The position numbers and the translations under genes are program-made. Below the pieces are notes generated by a model. That model searched no databases, was not told the DNA's origin, and saw only the letters and a list, made by a program, of their open reading frames with translations. From Streptomyces xylophagus (GTDB lineage: Bacteria; Actinomycetota; Actinomycetes; Streptomycetales; Streptomycetaceae): 64,000 nucleotides of DNA. Below are positions 42,303 to 51,187 of the stretch, one piece after another. The first letter of the stretch is position 1. Each line of letters begins with the position of its first letter. Location: the NCBI RefSeq assembly GCF_000716435.1, contig NZ_JNWO01000027.1, positions 1-64,000 of the forward strand, given 5' to 3'.

Positions 42303-42394
42303 GCTGAGCCCCCTGTCTCCCAACTCTGTCCACCCGCGAACGGGTTGTATTCGTACCGTTGCCGAGGGTAGCGGCGAGACATCACTCTCGTAGT

Positions 42395-42811
42395 GTGAAC
42401 GAACCAATTCCCCCGCCCCTGCTGGCCGTTCCCTTCCGCCGGCAGTACGTCATGCACCTCACCGTGGGTGAACACTCGGCCCGGCACATCCGCCGTATCG
42501 TCCGCTCGTTCCTCCTGGAGTGGGGCGTCCCGGACCTGTCCGACGCCGTCGAACTGGCCGTGACGGAGCTGGTCGCCAATGTCGTACGGCATGTTCCGGA
42601 CCGGCGGTGCGGACTGCTGTTGCTGCGCCAGACGGCGGGCGTACGGGTGGAGGTGAGCGACAGTTCCTCCGAACTCCCGGACCTGCACGCCGAGTTCGAC
42701 GCCGAGTCGGAGAACGGGCGCGGGCTCGTGATCCTGGACGCGGTGACGGACAAGTGGGGGGTGACGCGGGTGGCCGGGGGCGGGAAGACGGTGTGGTTCG
42801 AGTGTTCGTGA
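42395..42811 (+). CDS. RsbW-like ATP-binding anti-sigma/kinase-type protein
   Basis: This 138-residue HATPase_c protein of the SpoIIAB/RsbW type has its N-box in VELAVTELVANVVRHVPDRR, the aspartate box in VRVEVSDSSSELP, and the glycine box in ENGRGLVILDAVTDKWGV. No sensor or transmembrane region is present. Such proteins bind ATP and a partner, and in Streptomyces often regulate a sigma factor or a DUF5753 regulator. The GTG at 42395 is the usual start position for this group; the longer frame is Arg-rich and unlikely. It is divergent from the WhiJ-like gene. Confidence 0.9.
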   Translation: MNEPIPPPLLAVPFRRQYVMHLTVGEHSARHIRRIVRSFLLEWGVPDLSDAVELAVTELVANVVRHVPDRRCGLLLLRQTAGVRVEVSDSSSELPDLHAEFDAESENGRGLVILDAVTDKWGVTRVAGGGKTVWFECS

Positions 42812-42821
42812 ACTCGGGTGG

Positions 42822-43121
42822 TCAGCCGAGGAGTTCGTAGATCGCCATCCCGGTGTTGACCACCGCCGGCAGGACGAAGATGCAGCCGAAGACGATGTAG
42901 GCGCATCCGGCGCCTCGTTGGACGCGGGTCGACGGCCGCGGTGGAATCAGGGAGTCGCCCACCCTGACGGTCCTGCCCGGTATGAAGGCGCCACGTCCGG
43001 TGCGACGTTGCTTCCGGCCCACCCAGATGAAGAAGGCCGCGGCCACCGCTGTGAAAGCCGCCAGTTGGAGGTGCTCACCCGGCGTGTCGGCTCCCGCGAG
43101 TGTCATGACCGTGTACGACAC
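42822..43121 (-). CDS. Small two-helix membrane protein
   Basis: This 99-residue protein has hydrophobic segments at ~18-36 (LQLAAFTAVAAAFFIWVG) and ~72-96 (GCAYIVFGCIFVLPAVVNTG), with a basic RKQRRTGRGAF loop between them. The GTG start follows GGAAGG, which lies in the end of the lipoprotein gene, so the two are one operon. Function unknown. Confidence 0.7.
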   Translation of the reverse strand: MSYTVMTLAGADTPGEHLQLAAFTAVAAAFFIWVGRKQRRTGRGAFIPGRTVRVGDSLIPPRPSTRVQRGAGCAYIVFGCIFVLPAVVNTGMAIYELLG

Positions 43122-43127
43122 GACGGT

Positions 43128-44024
43128 TCAGCCTTCCTGCGCGTCGGCCGCGAGCGTGGTGGTGTCGGCGGCGGGCGGGGCCTTGACGGTCACGGGCTTG
43201 TTCAGGTCGAGAAAGGTGACCGTCAGGTCGAGCGTGCCGCCGTCGGTGTCGTTCTGCGTGGCGTAGGTCTTGCCGCGCACCCGGAACTGCTCGGGGTGGT
43301 CGTCGCCGTCGACCCACAGGTCCATGGCGAGGGCGCCGTCGATCCCGAGGTTCACGAACTGGTCCACCCGCTCGGTGCGGGCGTCCCACGTGTCCTTGCC
43401 CTTGGCGGCGCTCTGGGCTGCGCGCAGCTCACGGCTGGTGACCGTTCCCCGGTAGTGCACGGCCTTGGTGCCGTCGACCGTCTCGGTGCCGAGCCTCCGC
43501 ACGTCCTTGGAGCCGGCCAGGAACGTGGACTGCACGACCGGGCTCACCTCCATCGAACGGGGCAGCACGCGATAGGAGTTGTTGTTCGACGCGCCACGCC
43601 CCCATACGGCAGGCTCGGCCCTGACCCAGTTCTTGCCGCCCGACGTCGCCGGGTCGAGGTCGCTGCCGCCGAGGTAGATCGCCTTGTCGACGAACCGGAT
43701 GTCCAGCCCGCCCTTCGCACGCGCTCCGGCCACGGTCATCTTCATGGTCATGGCCGTCGGTTTCGCCTTCTCCGTCTTCATGGACGCCTCGGCCGTCACG
43801 CGCCCCCTCTCGGGCACGGTCCCGGTGACCCGGTAGTGGAGCGAGGTGATGTCCTCGGAGTTCTCCGCGACCTTCGCCACGGCCGCCGTAGGCGCCAACT
43901 TGGCCGAGTCCTCCTTCGCGGAGTCACCTCCGCAGCCGGCCGCTCCCCCACCGAGCAGTACGACGGCGGCGAATGCCACGCCCGTAGCTCTGCGCGGTAT
44001 GGAGTCGCGCGTCAGAATCCTCAC
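43128..44024 (-). CDS. LppX/LprG-like lipoprotein
   Basis: This 298-residue surface lipoprotein has a signal peptide (ATGVAFAAVVLLGGGAAGC) with lipobox GGAAGC. The mature part carries SLHYRVTGTVPERGRVTAEA and MTMKMTVAGARAKGGLDIRF, then later AMDLWVDGDDHPEQFRVRGK and DLTVTFLDLNKPVTVKAPP. This resembles the incomplete beta-barrel of LppX/LprAFG-type lipid-binding lipoproteins. The C-terminal region after PPAADTTTL is short. It may carry a lipid across the wall layer; direct evidence is absent. The upstream region is AT-rich (AATTCCCCCCGG...). Confidence 0.78.
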   Translation of the reverse strand: MRILTRDSIPRRATGVAFAAVVLLGGGAAGCGGDSAKEDSAKLAPTAAVAKVAENSEDITSLHYRVTGTVPERGRVTAEASMKTEKAKPTAMTMKMTVAGARAKGGLDIRFVDKAIYLGGSDLDPATSGGKNWVRAEPAVWGRGASNNNSYRVLPRSMEVSPVVQSTFLAGSKDVRRLGTETVDGTKAVHYRGTVTSRELRAAQSAAKGKDTWDARTERVDQFVNLGIDGALAMDLWVDGDDHPEQFRVRGKTYATQNDTDGGTLDLTVTFLDLNKPVTVKAPPAADTTTLAADAQEG

Positions 44025-44152
44025 AATTCCCCCCGGAATCAGGCGTGTTCGCCTCGGTCAAGAACTCGATCAAGAATGCGATCTTATGCAGGGACGGCAA
44101 ATTGACGCTCAAGTAATAAGCAACCGGCAGGGTTTGATGTTGCCGTGACTCC

Positions 44153-44740
44153 GTGAATATCACTTCGACCCCGCGGGCCCTGCTCGGGCGGGCCTGCGCA
44201 CTGACGCTGGCACTCGCACTGGGGACGGGCTGCTCGTCGGCGCCCAACACCCCGGCGGGGGACGGCCCGCTCAACGGGCCGGACTACTCCGACGCCGGAT
44301 CGGGCGAGGTCTGCCTGCCGGCGAAACAGGGTGCCACGGTGACGTTCGGCGGGGACGAACTGCACAACTACGGCAAGAGCAAGGTGGTCGTCGACAGCAT
44401 CGCCCTCACCGAGCCGCACGGGCTGCGCTTCGCCGACGCCGTCCTCGTCCCCGCGACAACGAGTTTCATCGGCTACGACAACCACTATCCGCCGTCGAAG
44501 TTCAGCCTCGCCTCCGTCGGCACGGGCTGGCAGCACCGGCGGCCCGCCGCGGGAGCGACCATCGCACCCCAGCCCGCCACGTCCGAGGCCACGCACAACC
44601 TCGTGGTGGCGATCCGCGTGACCGGAACCGCCCACGTGCGGATGAAGGGAATCACGGTGGACTACCACGTCGGCGGCAAGAAGTACCGCTGGCACAACGT
44701 CATGGGCCTCAGCGTGGAAACCAGAAAGAAGGCGTGCTGA
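44153..44740 (+). CDS. Secreted lipoprotein of unknown function
   Basis: This is a 195-residue exported protein. Signal peptide ALLGRACALTLALALGTGC ends in a lipobox with Cys27. A beta-rich mature domain follows (VTFGGDELHNYGKSKVVVDS, then VVAIRVTGTAHVRMKGITVD, then VDYHVGGKKYRWHNVMGLSV). The folding pattern, with a late VDYHVGGKKYRW strand, is a common actinobacterial secreted domain without assigned function. Divergent from the LppX-like gene, with which it shares a 128-base intergenic region. Confidence 0.72.
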   Translation: MNITSTPRALLGRACALTLALALGTGCSSAPNTPAGDGPLNGPDYSDAGSGEVCLPAKQGATVTFGGDELHNYGKSKVVVDSIALTEPHGLRFADAVLVPATTSFIGYDNHYPPSKFSLASVGTGWQHRRPAAGATIAPQPATSEATHNLVVAIRVTGTAHVRMKGITVDYHVGGKKYRWHNVMGLSVETRKKAC

Positions 44741-44829
44741 GGCGCGCACCGCTGAGGCAGGTTCACTCATCCCGGTGACTCCCGCCGCCCCCACTGAACG
44801 TTTCCGCCAGGTTTCGCGTCTCCGTTCAC

Positions 44830-46461
44830 ATGCCGCCCGCCGAACACCACACCCTGGTCCGGCCGGTGAACACGGCCGTGCAGCGGAACCAACACCTCCG
44901 TAACTTCTGTGCCCGCCACCGCTTACCGCTCCTCGCGACGCTCCCCGCACTCCCCCTGTACGCGGTCTGGTGGGCGTTTCTCGCGACCGGTGGAGGTGAT
45001 CTCGCCGCCCAGGACGCGTGGGCCAACTTCGCGGCACGGTACGGGAGTTCGGCGTACAACCTGTTCTGGTACGGCGGGATGCACACCGCCAACTACAGCC
45101 TGATCTCCCCGTACTTGATGGCGGCGGTGGGTGTCCGCACGGTGAGCGTCGTGTCGGGGCTGGCCGCCTCCTGGCTGGCGGCTGTCCTCGTCACCCGCAC
45201 CGGCATCTGTCACCCCCTCGGACCGGCCCTGCTCGCGTCGCTCGCGCTCTGGTGCGACGTCGCCTCGGGCCGCACGACCTTCGCGCTCGGTATCGCCCTC
45301 GGCCTCGCCGCGTGCGTGCTGCTCACCCGTGAGCGGCGGCTCGTCCTGGGCACGGCCCACGCGGGCCTCGCCACCATGGCGAGCCCGGTGGCCGGGCTGT
45401 TCCTGGCCGTCGTAGGCGCCGCGTTCCTCGCCGTACGGGACTGGCGGCGGGCGGCCGGGCTGATGGCGCCGCCCGCGCTCGTCGTCGGCGCGACGACCCT
45501 CTTCTTCCCGTTCGCCGGCGAACAGTTGATGTCCCCGGGCCGCACCTGGCCACCGGTCGTCCTCGGTCTCGCCATCGCCGCGTTGGCCCCGCGTGGGTGG
45601 CGGATCGCCCGGTGGAGCGGGGTGGTGTACGCGGCCGGGACCGTCGTCACGTACCTCGTCCCGTCCCCCGTCGGCACGAACGTGGAACGCTTCGCGGAAC
45701 TGTTCGCCCCGGCCGTCCTGCTCGCCGTACTCCTGACCGCGCCCCAACTCCGGTGTCTTGGCCGCAACTTGCTGATGGCCGCGCTCGTCTTCTCCATCAT
45801 CTGGGTCGGCATGAAGACCGCCGACGATCTGGAGGTCTCCACCGCCGTGCCGGCCTGGGCCACCGACACGCAGCCTGTCGTGCACACCCTGGAAGGGCTC
45901 GGTTCCGGGCGCACCCGGGTCGAGGCCGTTCCGGCCCGCGACCATCGTGAGGCCGCCGAACTCGCCCCGCACATCAACCTCGCCCGCGGCTGGAACCGCC
46001 AGCTCGACATGGAACGTGCCCGCCTCTTCTACGACGGCACGTTCTCCGCGAGCACCTACCGGGCGTGGCTCGACCACTGGGCCGTCGGCTTCGTCGTCCT
46101 GCCGGAAGCCACTCCGGACGGCTACGCCAAGGACGAGGCGGCTCTTGTCCGTTACCGACGGCCCGACTGGCTGCAACCCGTCTGGCGTGACGCCCACTGG
46201 CGGGTCTACCGGGTGCGTGACGCCGTACCGCTGGTGTCGGAGCCGGGGACGGTCGTGCGGACGACCAGCGCCGATCTCGTCGTCCGCGTCTCCCGGGCCG
46301 GGGCGGTCACCGTCCGCGTCGCGTACTCGCCGTGGCTGCGCGCCGACGGCGCCTGCCTCGCCAAGGACGGGGACTTCACCCGGCTTACGGTGCCCGCGCC
46401 CGGCGAGTACCGCATCAGCTCCGAATACGGCCGCTCGTCGCCGGCTCCAACTCGGTGTTGA
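44830..46461 (+). CDS. Large polytopic membrane protein with extracellular C-terminal domain
   Basis: This 543-residue protein has about 11 hydrophobic helices over residues 30-330 (LPLLATLPALPLYAVWWAFL, GLAASWLAAVLVTRTG, LLMAALVFSIIWVGMKT). A soluble C-terminal ~215 residues contains LEGLGSGRTRVEAVPARDHR, INLARGWNRQLDMERARLFY and WAVGFVVLPEATPDG. The layout resembles GT-C glycosyltransferases or arabinofuranosyltransferase-like membrane enzymes rather than an MFS carrier, though no DxD motif is clear. Its end overlaps the convergent GT87/PAP2 gene by 47 bases. Confidence 0.75.
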   Translation: MPPAEHHTLVRPVNTAVQRNQHLRNFCARHRLPLLATLPALPLYAVWWAFLATGGGDLAAQDAWANFAARYGSSAYNLFWYGGMHTANYSLISPYLMAAVGVRTVSVVSGLAASWLAAVLVTRTGICHPLGPALLASLALWCDVASGRTTFALGIALGLAACVLLTRERRLVLGTAHAGLATMASPVAGLFLAVVGAAFLAVRDWRRAAGLMAPPALVVGATTLFFPFAGEQLMSPGRTWPPVVLGLAIAALAPRGWRIARWSGVVYAAGTVVTYLVPSPVGTNVERFAELFAPAVLLAVLLTAPQLRCLGRNLLMAALVFSIIWVGMKTADDLEVSTAVPAWATDTQPVVHTLEGLGSGRTRVEAVPARDHREAAELAPHINLARGWNRQLDMERARLFYDGTFSASTYRAWLDHWAVGFVVLPEATPDGYAKDEAALVRYRRPDWLQPVWRDAHWRVYRVRDAVPLVSEPGTVVRTTSADLVVRVSRAGAVTVRVAYSPWLRADGACLAKDGDFTRLTVPAPGEYRISSEYGRSSPAPTRC

Positions 46462-48475
46462 TCTCCACCGGTCTGGTCAGCGAGCGGGCCCGCGGGCCCT
46501 GGAAGAGGTACGACAGGCCGAAGCCGGCGGCGACGACCGCGGCGCCGCCCGCCGCATCCAGGACCCAGTGGTTGCCGGTCGCGACGATCGCGGAGACGGT
46601 GAAGAAGGGGTGCAGGAGGCCCAGGGCCTTCATCCACCACTTGGGGGCGATGATCGCGATGACGACACCGCACCACAGGGACCAGCCGAAGTGCAGCGAG
46701 GGCATCGCCGCGTACTGGTTCGTGAGGGCGGTGAGGGTGCCGTAGTCCGGCTTGGAGAAGTCCTGGACGCCGTGGACCGTGTCGATGATGCCGAGGCCGG
46801 GCAGCAGGCGCGGCGGGGCCAGTGGGTAGAGCCAGAAGCCGACCAGGGCGAGGAGCGTGGCGAAGCCTAGGGAGGCGCGGGCCCAGCGGTAGTCGACCGG
46901 GCGGCGCCAGTACAGGACGGCCATGACGGTCAGCGGGACCACGAAGTGGAAGGACTCGTAGTAGAAGTTGAAGAAGTCCTTGAGGAACTCGACCTTCACG
47001 ACCCAGTGGTTGACCGCGTGCTCGATGTCGATGTGCAGGAACCGCTCGATGGAGAGGATCTCGTGGCCGTGGTGTTCGGCAGTGACCCGGCCGCCCGCGT
47101 TCGTGCCGCCGGTCGCCGCGAGGCGGACCTGCTGGTAGGCGGCGTAGGTGACGCGGATCAGGAGGAGTTCGAGGAGGAGGTTCGGGCGGGTCAGGACCCG
47201 GCGCAGGAACGGCAGCAGCGGGACGTGCTTCCAGCGCGTGGGGACCGGCTCGGCGTACTCCGTGGGGATCGGGCGGCGGTAGTACTCCGAGGTGCGGGAC
47301 AGGAACGGGATCGCGGTCGCGGCGGCGAGCGCCATGAGCAGGACGACGTTGTCACGCAGCGGGTAGAGGGACGCCATGTTCGGCAGCATCATCTTCGCGG
47401 GCAGCGTGACGACGAGGACCACCGCCACCGGCCACACGTACCGGTCCGAGGCCCGCTTGCCGACCCGGCCGACCACCGCGAGCAGCACCCACAGCAGCTG
47501 GTGCTGCCAGGTCGTCGGCGACACGGCGATCGCCGCGCAGCCGGTGACCGCGACCGCGAGCAGCAGCTGGCCGTCGCGCGCGTACCGCACGGCCCGGCGC
47601 AGGCCGAGGCAGGTGACGGCCGCGCCGAGCGAGAGGAACAGGCCGATCTCCAGCGGGCCGGTGAGGCCGAGGCGCAGCAGCGCGCCGTGCAGCGACTGGT
47701 TGCCGAGGCCGTCCGCCGCGCCGCCGAGACCGGCACCGGCCATGTGGTGCACCCAGTAGGTGTACGAGTCGTGCGGCATCGCCGCCCAGGCGATGGCCAC
47801 GCTCGCGGCGAAGGTGAGCACGGAGGTCACGGCGGCCCGGCGCCGGTCGGTGAACCACAGCAGCGGCGCGAACAGCAGCACCGTCGGCTGGAGCGCGGCG
47901 GCCAGACCGATCAGCACGCCGCTGGCCCGCTCGCCGCGCACCGTGAAGCAGGCGAGCAGCACGAGCAGGACCGGGATGATGCTGGTCTGGCCGAGCCAGA
48001 GCGTGTTGCGCACCGGCAGCGACAGCATGAGCAGGCTGATCGCGACGGGCGCGGCGAGCAGCGAGGCACGGCGGGTGACGGGCTGCGGCAGCGCGCGGGA
48101 GACGACCAGGCCGAGCGCGACGACGAGCAGCAGCGTGCCGAAGGTCCAGCCCCAGCCGAGTGCCTGTTCGGCAGCCCGGGTCAGCGGTTTGAGGACGAGC
48201 CCGCCGAAGGGGGTGCCGGTGAACTGCGTCGAGTCGTACAACGAGCCCTTCACATGCAGCACGCCGTTCGGTCCGACCCAGGTCTCCAGGTCGGTCAGCC
48301 GCTCCCCCTGCGGGGTGCTGAGGACCACGGCCACCTGCCGTACGGCGAGGACCGCGGCGACCAGCCACAGGCCCAGGCGCGCCGCGCGCAGCCGTGCCCT
48401 GGCCGTCCCGGCGGCACTCGACCCGAAAGCTCCCGCGGCTCCCGCCGGTCGCCCGCTGTGCTCCACGTTCGCCAC
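46415..48475 (-). CDS. Bifunctional GT87-type glycosyltransferase / PAP2-like phosphatase membrane protein
   Basis: This is a 686-residue protein. The N-terminal half (helices ~30-420) is a GT87-type polyprenol-sugar transferase, with LPVRNTLWLGQTSIIPVLLV and YWVHHMAGAGLGGAADGLGN in loop regions. The C-terminal half is a PAP2_3 domain with YAAMPSLHFGWSLWCGVVIA (PSxH motif) and TGNHWVLDAAGGAAVVAAGF (HxxxD motif). Such fusions are known in actinobacteria and likely transfer mannose from a polyprenyl carrier and dephosphorylate a lipid. The GTG start at 48475 follows GGGAGGCCTACGAGGC; the frame is open upstream but without family residues. Confidence 0.9.
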   Translation of the reverse strand: MANVEHSGRPAGAAGAFGSSAAGTARARLRAARLGLWLVAAVLAVRQVAVVLSTPQGERLTDLETWVGPNGVLHVKGSLYDSTQFTGTPFGGLVLKPLTRAAEQALGWGWTFGTLLLVVALGLVVSRALPQPVTRRASLLAAPVAISLLMLSLPVRNTLWLGQTSIIPVLLVLLACFTVRGERASGVLIGLAAALQPTVLLFAPLLWFTDRRRAAVTSVLTFAASVAIAWAAMPHDSYTYWVHHMAGAGLGGAADGLGNQSLHGALLRLGLTGPLEIGLFLSLGAAVTCLGLRRAVRYARDGQLLLAVAVTGCAAIAVSPTTWQHQLLWVLLAVVGRVGKRASDRYVWPVAVVLVVTLPAKMMLPNMASLYPLRDNVVLLMALAAATAIPFLSRTSEYYRRPIPTEYAEPVPTRWKHVPLLPFLRRVLTRPNLLLELLLIRVTYAAYQQVRLAATGGTNAGGRVTAEHHGHEILSIERFLHIDIEHAVNHWVVKVEFLKDFFNFYYESFHFVVPLTVMAVLYWRRPVDYRWARASLGFATLLALVGFWLYPLAPPRLLPGLGIIDTVHGVQDFSKPDYGTLTALTNQYAAMPSLHFGWSLWCGVVIAIIAPKWWMKALGLLHPFFTVSAIVATGNHWVLDAAGGAAVVAAGFGLSYLFQGPRARSLTRPVEINTELEPATSGRIRS

Positions 48476-48689
48476 GCCTCGTAGGCCTCCCGCCCCGCTC
48501 GTCCCACGCGTCGCACGCGTGGTTGTTCCCTCTGCGAACCCTATGAGCTTCGCACCCCCTGGGGGAGGGACGCAGGCAACCCCCTCTTCACCTGACGGCC
48601 GCCCTCCTTTTGTCCGGATGACGATAGTCGGCCTCGGGTTGCCTGGGCACAGCAAATAACTGCGCGCTTCCGACCGGGCCCGATAACTT

Positions 48690-49853
48690 GTGGACATGAT
48701 CGGTTTACTGATCGTGCTGAGGCGGGGACGGGCACGCGCCCGCGTGACGGCCGTCGTACTGGCGCTGTTCGCCCTGCAGCTCGGATCGCTGGTGTCACCG
48801 GCCTGGGCGTGCGGCTGCGGCGCTCTGGTGCCGAGCGCGTCGCAGCAGCTCGCGGTGGGTCGCGAGGCGTCCGTGGTGCGCTGGGACGGACGCCAGGAAC
48901 AGATCGTGATGCGGCTCACCGTCTCCGGGGACGCGCGGCAGGCCGCGTGGATCATGCCGGTGCCGCACCGGGCGACGGCCACGCTCGGCGACCCCGCCCT
49001 CTTCGACACGCTGGACGCGCTCACCGCGCCCGTGCACCGCGACCGCCACCACTTCTGGCCCCAGGACGACGACTGGCCGCTCGTCTCCGGCGGCGGCAGC
49101 GGCGAAACGCCGCCCGGCGCCGTCCCGCCCCCCGGAGTCGGCGTGGTCGGCCGTGAGCGGCTCGGCCCCTTCGACGTGGCGCGGCTGACGGCCACCGACC
49201 CGAGCGCACTCGGCGACTGGTTGCACACGAACGGGTTCGTGTCGCCGGCCCGCCTTGACCAGGCCCTCCAGCCGTACGTCGACCAGCGCTGGGAGTACGT
49301 GGCGATCCGCCTCGCCCCCGCGACCGCCGGCACCCCGCTCTCCGGCGCCCTCGACCCGCTCCACCTCACCTTCGCCGCCGAGACCCCCGTCTACCCGATG
49401 CGCCTGTCCCGGCTGGCCCCCACCCCGCAGTCGCTGGGCCTGTACATCCTGGCCGCCCACCGCATGGAACCCAGCAGCACGATCGGCGGCGACGAGCCGC
49501 AGGTCGCCTACGCCGGCCGGATCACCGCGACCTCGGGCCCGCTGGCCGCCCTCGCCAAGGGCACCCCGTTCCTGACCGCCGTGAACCAGGAGTTCCCCGA
49601 CCCCTCCCGCATCACCGGCGACCATCTGCTGAGCCGCACCGCCACGGACGCCACGTTCCAGCAGGTGATCTACGAGGACCATCTGCGCGTGGTGGCCGGC
49701 GTCCCGGCCTGGCTGCTGACGATCGTCGGCGGCCTGGCCGCCCTGGTCACGACCACCGCCTTGCTGGCCGTACGACGCTCACGGCGGCCGGCGATCCCGC
49801 CGCCACCGGTGATTCCCCCGCCGCCGACGCACCGGCCGCGCGGTTCCGGGTAG
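48690..49853 (+). CDS. DUF2330 domain protein, membrane-anchored
   Basis: This 387-residue protein has an N-terminal signal/anchor helix (TAVVLALFALQLGSLVSPAW) leading to ACGCGALVPSASQQLAVGRE. That is the DUF2330 start, with its CGC motif that may bind metal or form a disulfide. AWIMPVPHRATATLGDPALF and FDTLDALTAPVHR follow. A single transmembrane helix near the C-terminus (AWLLTIVGGLAALVTTTALL) and a Pro-rich cytoplasmic tail (PAIPPPPVIPPPPTH) end the protein. ATG 48696 is an alternative start. The function of DUF2330 is unknown. Confidence 0.82.
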   Translation: MDMIGLLIVLRRGRARARVTAVVLALFALQLGSLVSPAWACGCGALVPSASQQLAVGREASVVRWDGRQEQIVMRLTVSGDARQAAWIMPVPHRATATLGDPALFDTLDALTAPVHRDRHHFWPQDDDWPLVSGGGSGETPPGAVPPPGVGVVGRERLGPFDVARLTATDPSALGDWLHTNGFVSPARLDQALQPYVDQRWEYVAIRLAPATAGTPLSGALDPLHLTFAAETPVYPMRLSRLAPTPQSLGLYILAAHRMEPSSTIGGDEPQVAYAGRITATSGPLAALAKGTPFLTAVNQEFPDPSRITGDHLLSRTATDATFQQVIYEDHLRVVAGVPAWLLTIVGGLAALVTTTALLAVRRSRRPAIPPPPVIPPPPTHRPRGSG

Positions 49854-49906
49854 GTAGTGATCGTCCAGATGGTGATGGACACCGGAAACACGAAAGGCAC
49901 AAGCAC

Positions 49907-50578
49907 ATGAGCGAGTCACAGCTCTGGGACGACGTCGACGACTACTTCATCAGCCATCTCGCCCCGGAGGACGAGGTACTGACGGCGGCCCTGCGCGACA
50001 GCGAGGCCGCCGGACTCCCGCAGATCGCGGTGTCCGCCGCCGAGGGCAAACTGCTCCACCTCCTGGCCACGATCCAGGGCGCCACCCGCGTCCTGGAGAT
50101 CGGCACCCTCGGCGGCTACAGCACGATCTGGCTGGCCCGCGCCCTGCCCGCCGACGGCCGGCTGGTCACCCTGGAGTACAGCCCGAGGCACGCCGAGGTC
50201 GCCACCCGCAACATCGCCCGCGCGGGCCTCGACAAGGTCGTCGAGGTACGGGTGGGCGCGGCCCTGGAGTCCCTGGCCGAACTGGCCGACGAGAACCCGG
50301 CCCCCTTCGACCTGGTCTTCGTCGACGCCGACAAGAGCAACAACCCGCACTACGTCGAGTGGGCCCTCAATCTCACCCGCCCCGGCAGCCTCATCATCAT
50401 CGACAACGTGGTCCGCAGCGGCCGGGTCGCCGACCCGTCCGACACATCGCCGGACGTCCAGGGCACGCGCACCGCGATCGAGTTGATCGGCTCGCACGCG
50501 CGCCTGTCGGGCACGGCCATCCAGACGGTGGGCAGGAAGGGCTACGACGGTTTCGCGCTGGCGAGGGTCCTCGACTAG
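49907..50578 (+). CDS. Class I O-methyltransferase (catechol-type, COMT/SafC-like)
   Basis: This is a 223-residue soluble enzyme of the CCoAOMT family. The SAM motif RVLEIGTLGGYSTIWLAR is near 61-78 and the second acidic motif is LVTLEYSPRHAEVATRNIAR. The metal site reads FDLVFVDADKSNNPHYVEWA plus LIIIDNVVRSGRV. The DADKxxN arrangement binds a divalent cation and orients a vicinal diol for O-methylation. The ATG follows AAAGGCACAAGCAC. The acceptor is unknown; small catechols or secondary-metabolite phenols are typical. Confidence 0.92.
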   Translation: MSESQLWDDVDDYFISHLAPEDEVLTAALRDSEAAGLPQIAVSAAEGKLLHLLATIQGATRVLEIGTLGGYSTIWLARALPADGRLVTLEYSPRHAEVATRNIARAGLDKVVEVRVGAALESLAELADENPAPFDLVFVDADKSNNPHYVEWALNLTRPGSLIIIDNVVRSGRVADPSDTSPDVQGTRTAIELIGSHARLSGTAIQTVGRKGYDGFALARVLD

Positions 50579-50612
50579 GCATCCTTGCCGAGGGCTTCTC
50601 ACTCAGGGCTTC

Positions 50613-51005
50613 TCAACTCTCGTGATAGAAGCCGACGTTGACGCTGCGCGGCCCGGTGCGGTCCTGGATGACGATCTCGCCACTGCCGCCCCGGGGCAAC
50701 GGCACGCTCCCGCCGTAGGCGACGGTCTGGGCGTACTCGCCGACGATCAGGCGTACTTCGGACGACGGGTCGGGCTGGGAGCCGCGCAGCCAGCTCACCT
50801 GCCAGACGCCCTCGGGTCCGCACAGGAACTCCAGATGGACCCGCGAGATGAACAGCCAGTCGTCCGGTGTCACCAGCCGGCACACCGTCTCGTCCCGGCC
50901 CACCCGCAGCACCGCGCCCGGTTCACTGGGCGCCTCGGCCATCAGCATGCCGGCGGTCGCTCCCGCGTCCGTCCCGGAGACCGAGGCCATGGTGAGTTCG
51001 AGCAC
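50613..51005 (-). CDS. FHA-like domain protein
   Basis: This 130-residue protein has a core resembling a forkhead-associated phosphothreonine-binding domain: AVLRVGRDETVCRLVTPDDW then LFISRVHLEFLCGPEGVWQV, matching the GR...SRxH pattern, and the later strand GEIVIQDRTGPRSVNVGFYH. It would recognise a phosphorylated protein partner, but no Ser/Thr kinase gene is adjacent. The GTG start follows AAGGGGGAGCGCAC. Confidence 0.8.
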   Translation of the reverse strand: MLELTMASVSGTDAGATAGMLMAEAPSEPGAVLRVGRDETVCRLVTPDDWLFISRVHLEFLCGPEGVWQVSWLRGSQPDPSSEVRLIVGEYAQTVAYGGSVPLPRGGSGEIVIQDRTGPRSVNVGFYHES

Positions 51006-51102
51006 GTGCGCTCCCCCTTGAAGTGTCCTTACACAGCCGCCGCATGATAAATCGCCCGGCCGCGCCGCGTCCGGCGTACTCGACTCTCGTCCGACGCAAG
51101 GA

Positions 51103-51136
51103 GGCCGAGTACGCCCTTGTCACGGCGTACTCGGCC
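51103..51136. terminator. Perfect 13-bp stem hairpin between 51188 and 51005 genes
   Basis: GGCCGAGTACGCC and GGCGTACTCGGCC are exact reverse complements around CTTGTCAC. It stands downstream of the minus-strand gene at 51188 and upstream of the FHA gene. The same core (GGCGTACTCG) recurs at 51073-51082, so a second alternative stem exists. Confidence 0.75.
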
Positions 51137-51187
51137 CCTTCGGAGCGGATCACACGGAAGTGCCAGGTCAGGTACGTCACATGTACG

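Noticed and set aside
48476-49369. N-terminal extension of the GT87/PAP2 gene
   Set aside because: The frame is open but low-complexity and overlaps the DUF2330 gene in antisense. A good GTG with GGGAGG stands at 48475.
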